From the NCBI GenBank assembly GCA_002505775.1, contig DAVY01000024.1, positions 1 to 18,397 on the forward strand: DNA of 18,397 bases, read 5' to 3'. Made by a program: the position numbers and the translations under genes. The notes beneath the pieces were generated by a model that had not been told where the DNA came from, did no database searches, and saw only the letters and a list, made by a program, of their open reading frames with translations. Shown here piece by piece: positions 16,289 through 18,397 of the stretch. Positions within the stretch are counted from its first letter, which is position 1; the number at the start of each line of letters is the position of its first letter. Source of the DNA: Euryarchaeota archaeon UBA130. Lineage in GTDB: Archaea > Thermoplasmatota > Poseidoniia > Poseidoniales > Thalassarchaeaceae.

Positions 16289-16294
16289 AATAAG
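16289..16294 (-). promoter_or_regulatory. TATA-like box (CTTATT) for gcvT with adjacent polypyrimidine tract
   Basis: The left strand reads AAACTTATTCTCCC. The centre of CTTATT is about 27 nt before the gcvT ATG. Between box and start lies a run of pyrimidines (right strand 16271-16290, TGGGAGAGAGAGAGGGAGAA). A second TATA-like GTTTAA lies 10 nt further upstream (16302-16307). The spacing argues for the nearer box and a leaderless start. Confidence 0.4.
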
Positions 16295-16361
16295 TTTGGC
16301 GTTAAACGATGATTGGCCGGTGATTTATCCAGCATCTCAGTGTAATCATCATATGCGCAGG

Positions 16362-16370
16362 TTTAAGTAA
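16362..16370 (+). promoter_or_regulatory. Candidate TATA box of the TFB gene
   Basis: TTTAAGTAA, preceded by CGCAGG, lies with its centre about 36 nt before the TFB ATG at 16402. Transcription would start around 16391-16393, leaving a leader of about 10 nt without a Shine-Dalgarno sequence. The 137-bp divergent region 16265-16401 thus carries this promoter and that of gcvT. Confidence 0.4.
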
Positions 16371-16401
16371 GACACCTATCACTATACAACCACTGGTTCA
16401 T

Positions 16402-17427
16402 ATGATTGAAGAGAACTCCGGCCAATCGCGCAACTCCAATGCAAAGGAGCCTGTGAAAGCTGGACGAAGAGGCGCAATCGCCCCTTCGATGAGGCCGTCA
16501 GAGAGTAGGAAAACCGAGTCAGTTTTCAGGCCATGCTCCATTTGCGGATCAAGCTCATGGGATACCGACGAGATCAGAGGCGAAACGTCTTGCTCTGTGT
16601 GCGGATACGTCGCAGAGGAGAATATGATCGACCTCGGAGCCGAGTGGACGAATCATTCTGGAGGGGAAGACAAGAGCAGAGTCGGCGCACCCACGACACT
16701 TACTCTTTCTGACAAGGGGCTTTCCACTGAGATAAGAAGGTCTGATCTAACATCCGGGGCCGCCAAAAGGCACGGAATGTCTGGCAAGGCTCTAAGAGAT
16801 TGGAGGAGAAGGCAACGAATCGATCAACGAAGTAAGACTAGGGACAGCAGAAGCAGGAATCTGTCTAAAGCTATGCAATTCATTAGAGACAGGGGCGACC
16901 TTCCCCCCCAGATAGAACAAGAGGCGGCAGGTCTCTACAGGCATTCTGTCGAAAGGGGGCTAGTCACCGGGAGGAGCATCAGAGGAGTTTCCGCAGCGTG
17001 CGTATACGTCGCTGCTAGGGAAGCCAGAATTCCTAGGAGAATAGAAGACGTCGCTGAGGCTTTTGACATGACTTCGAATGTAGATCTAAAAGAATTGAAG
17101 AGAACCATCAGGCTAGTATCAAGATTCCTTGGTGCCCATCACATCACAGGGCCTGAGGAGTACTTCGAAAAGTTCCACTCTGACTTGGGAATGAAGCCGG
17201 AGGTACTGGGCAGAGTTAGGGAAATGTGGAGATTGGTGAAAGACGATCTTTCATGGCAGGGAAAAAAGCCCTCGGGTATAGCTGGAGTAATAATTTACAA
17301 GGCGTCTCAGGAAAGTGATTCTCCAAGGACTCAGAGTGAAGTTTGCAAAGTATCTGGCATAAGCGAGGTTACCTTGAGGGGGCTTCTAAAAATTCTGAAC
17401 CAGAAACTGTCAGTTAAGCAATTCTGA
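16402..17427 (+). CDS. tfb: Transcription initiation factor IIB (TFB)
   Basis: TFB binds TBP-DNA and the BRE and recruits archaeal RNA polymerase. The 341-residue product has an N-terminal zinc ribbon (CSIC at 45-48, CSVC at 64-67), then the B-reader/linker region (DLGAEWTNHSGGEDKSRVGAP, TLTLSDKGLSTEI). Two cyclin-like repeats follow, about 150-240 (KAMQFIRDRG, GRSIRGVSAACVYVAARE) and about 245-341 (SGIAGVIIYKASQE, EVTLRGLLKIL). The ribbon starts unusually late: a basic, Ser/Pro-rich extension of about 40 residues (VKAGRRGAIAPSMRPSES) precedes it. An ATG at 16402 with no closer start supports the full length. Only one copy is seen here; many archaea encode several TFBs, so this could be a general or a specialised factor. 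Confidence 0.96.
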   Translation: MIEENSGQSRNSNAKEPVKAGRRGAIAPSMRPSESRKTESVFRPCSICGSSSWDTDEIRGETSCSVCGYVAEENMIDLGAEWTNHSGGEDKSRVGAPTTLTLSDKGLSTEIRRSDLTSGAAKRHGMSGKALRDWRRRQRIDQRSKTRDSRSRNLSKAMQFIRDRGDLPPQIEQEAAGLYRHSVERGLVTGRSIRGVSAACVYVAAREARIPRRIEDVAEAFDMTSNVDLKELKRTIRLVSRFLGAHHITGPEEYFEKFHSDLGMKPEVLGRVREMWRLVKDDLSWQGKKPSGIAGVIIYKASQESDSPRTQSEVCKVSGISEVTLRGLLKILNQKLSVKQF

Positions 17428-17457
17428 GGACCCCGTTCATTGTCAAAAAAACGACTG

Positions 17458-17464
17458 TATATAT
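17458..17464 (+). promoter_or_regulatory. TATA box of the microprotein-SDR-Rieske unit
   Basis: TGTATATATG contains a textbook TATA box whose centre is 26 nt before the ATG at 17487, so the transcript should start at or next to that codon. An A-rich stretch (CAAAAAAACGAC, 17444-17455) upstream is in the BRE position. This is the clearest promoter in the window. Confidence 0.6.
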
Positions 17465-17486
17465 GCAGAGTCTCTCTTGACAAATC

Positions 17487-17582
17487 ATGGGTATTACTAC
17501 AAACAGCGATCTTCTGTGGAAGAGGTTAGAACTCCAACTTGATTCTTGGGAGTTCCCCGCAGATCCATCGAAGTCTGGTTGA
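17487..17582 (+). CDS. Predicted leaderless 31-residue microprotein
   Basis: ATG at 17487 opens a frame of 31 codons ending TGA at 17580-17582. The peptide begins MGITTNSDLLWKRLELQ and ends with a Trp-, Pro- and Asp-containing segment (DSWEFPADPSKSG). It suggests a short amphipathic helix with a charged, Pro-bearing tail; no zinc-binding cysteines and no membrane helix are present. The case for a real gene rests on position. A strong TATA box lies exactly 26 nt before the ATG, as in leaderless archaeal genes. The SDR gene follows 20 bp later with its own ribosome-binding site, as in a bicistronic unit. I do not recognise the family. The alternative is an untranslated leader of the SDR gene with a chance frame. 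Confidence 0.5.
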   Translation: MGITTNSDLLWKRLELQLDSWEFPADPSKSG

Positions 17583-17602
17583 AATACTTACGAGGCTTTT
17601 GA

Positions 17603-18328
17603 ATGGGTTCTTTCTTGGTTGTTGGAGGCAGTAGCGACATAGGTCAGATTCTCTGTAGATCACTCGTTGCGAATGGGCACGTGGTGTGCGCAACTGGCAG
17701 AGACAATTCCAGAATGAGGGACCTAGAGGAGATTGGAGTAATCACACTTATTGGAGATGCGACCGATGAAGAGTTCATTGATGGCGCTGTAAGCAATTTC
17801 ATGACCATTGACTCGGGAAAATTAGATGGTGTTGCTCATCTGGTTGGATCAATCTCAATCAGACCCCCTCATGCGATGAAGGTAGTTGACTTCGAGCAGG
17901 TTCTTAGTACAAATCTGACATCAGCCTTCCTTATACTTTCAAAATCATGCAAGTACATGCTAAGGAACGGCGGGGGTAGACTGGTCTTCACATCCAGTAT
18001 TGCCGCTGGAGTGGGGCTCACCAACCACGAGGCTATTTCGGCCGCTAAGGGAGGAGTGGAGTCAATGGCAAGGTCAGCCGCAGCGACATACAGCAAGAGG
18101 GGCATAAGGGTGAATACCGTAGCCCCTGGACTCACTGACACAAGACTTGCATCCCCGATAACAAAAACCGAGTCCTCGAAAGAAGCGGCAGTCAGTAAAA
18201 TACCCCTGAATAGAATTAACGAGCCTGATGAGATTGCCAAAGCGATTCAATGGTTACTGACTGAGGCTCCAGACAATCTTACTGGACAGGTCCTCAATCT
18301 TGATGGTGGAATGTCAAGCCTGAGGTGA
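17603..18328 (+). CDS. SDR-family protein with catalytic Tyr replaced
   Basis: The 241-residue product is a classical-length short-chain dehydrogenase/reductase. It has GGSSDIG (8-14) as the cofactor motif with Asp in place of one Gly, a GRD at 32-34 that may help choose the cofactor, N104 in the active-site helix, FTSS (S132) as the catalytic serine, and RVNTVAPGLTDTRL after the active site. The YxxxK motif reads I145-S-A-A-K149: Lys is present but Tyr is Ile. My recollection is that a minor set of bacterial SDRs has the similar NHEAI.AAK pattern, so this may be a defined atypical subgroup. GAGG at 17592-17595, 7 nt before the ATG, is a good ribosome-binding site for an internal gene. Substrate unknown. 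Confidence 0.88.
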   Translation: MGSFLVVGGSSDIGQILCRSLVANGHVVCATGRDNSRMRDLEEIGVITLIGDATDEEFIDGAVSNFMTIDSGKLDGVAHLVGSISIRPPHAMKVVDFEQVLSTNLTSAFLILSKSCKYMLRNGGGRLVFTSSIAAGVGLTNHEAISAAKGGVESMARSAAATYSKRGIRVNTVAPGLTDTRLASPITKTESSKEAAVSKIPLNRINEPDEIAKAIQWLLTEAPDNLTGQVLNLDGGMSSLR

Positions 18329-18332
18329 TTTC

Positions 18333-18397
18333 ATGGAATGGACCAACGCTATCAGAAGCGACAAGATATCTGAAGGAAAAAGTAAGATGGTCAATAT
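18333..18397 (+). CDS. N-terminal fragment, probable Rieske-type ferredoxin
   Basis: An ATG 4 bp after the SDR stop opens a frame that runs off the window; 21 residues are visible. GAGGTGAT at 18322-18329, complementary to the conserved 3' end of archaeal 16S rRNA, overlaps the SDR stop and sits in ribosome-binding position. The visible sequence (W..A...D.I.EGKSKMV) follows the N-terminal pattern of small Rieske [2Fe-2S] proteins of the NirD/ferredoxin subunit type, but the cluster-binding Cys and His residues lie beyond the edge. That a gene starts here is well supported; the family is a cautious guess. It is probably co-transcribed with the SDR. Confidence 0.6.
   Translation, partial: MEWTNAIRSDKISEGKSKMVN

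Noticed and set aside
17869..18240. 123-codon open frame on the left strand
   Set aside because: Antisense shadow of the SDR gene, with no recognisable features.

Overview
The window reads as a chromosomal segment of a marine planktonic euryarchaeon, most likely Marine Group II (Poseidoniales) or a close relative. The archaeal evidence is a TFB-type transcription initiation factor, a stand-alone GMP synthase ATPase subunit (the glutaminase is not fused to it), TATA-like boxes placed for leaderless or near-leaderless transcripts, and a surface protein with an archaeosortase-like C-terminal tail. Tetrahydrofolate-type glycine cleavage genes and long Asp-rich calcium-binding repeats fit Marine Group II as I know it, but the exact lineage is inference. 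Coding density is very high. No gene-free stretch exceeds 300 bp, and I see no insertion sequences, CRISPR arrays or phage genes.

Layout. 1-170: the C-terminus of a rightward membrane-like protein enters from the left. 175-5001 (leftward): a large secreted lipoprotein with an M60/enhancin-type metallopeptidase domain, preceded by glyA (serine hydroxymethyltransferase). 5071-7308 (rightward): a secreted, Asp-rich, thrombospondin-type-3-like calcium-binding surface protein. 7309-12652 (leftward, tightly packed): gcvPA, gcvPB, a four-helix membrane protein of unknown function, purE, guaAb and tRNA-Asn(GTT). 12750-13595 (rightward): an atypical NAD-epimerase-like protein, overlapping tail to tail with an EF-hand protein that follows gcvT on the left strand (13589-16264). 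16402-17427 (rightward): TFB. 17487-18397 (rightward): a predicted leaderless 31-residue microprotein, an SDR protein with the catalytic Tyr replaced, and the start of a probable Rieske ferredoxin.

How the genes fit together. GlyA, GcvPA/GcvPB and GcvT turn serine and glycine into methylene-tetrahydrofolate, CO2 and ammonia. PurE and GuaAb act in purine and GMP synthesis, which consumes glycine, one-carbon units and CO2. The leftward cluster therefore joins one-carbon supply to purine demand. GcvH, lipoamide dehydrogenase and the GuaA glutaminase subunit are not in the window. The two large secreted proteins suggest degradation of protein or glycoprotein and a calcium-dependent surface layer or adhesion role.

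The most interesting points are the predicted microprotein with a textbook leaderless promoter; an EF-hand protein with an adjacent Gly/Asn/Trp-rich module that recalls eukaryotic protist proteins; two SDR-superfamily proteins lacking the catalytic Tyr; a perfect inverted repeat bracketing the TATA-like box of one of them; and a CTTATT element recurring about 27 nt upstream of three start codons.
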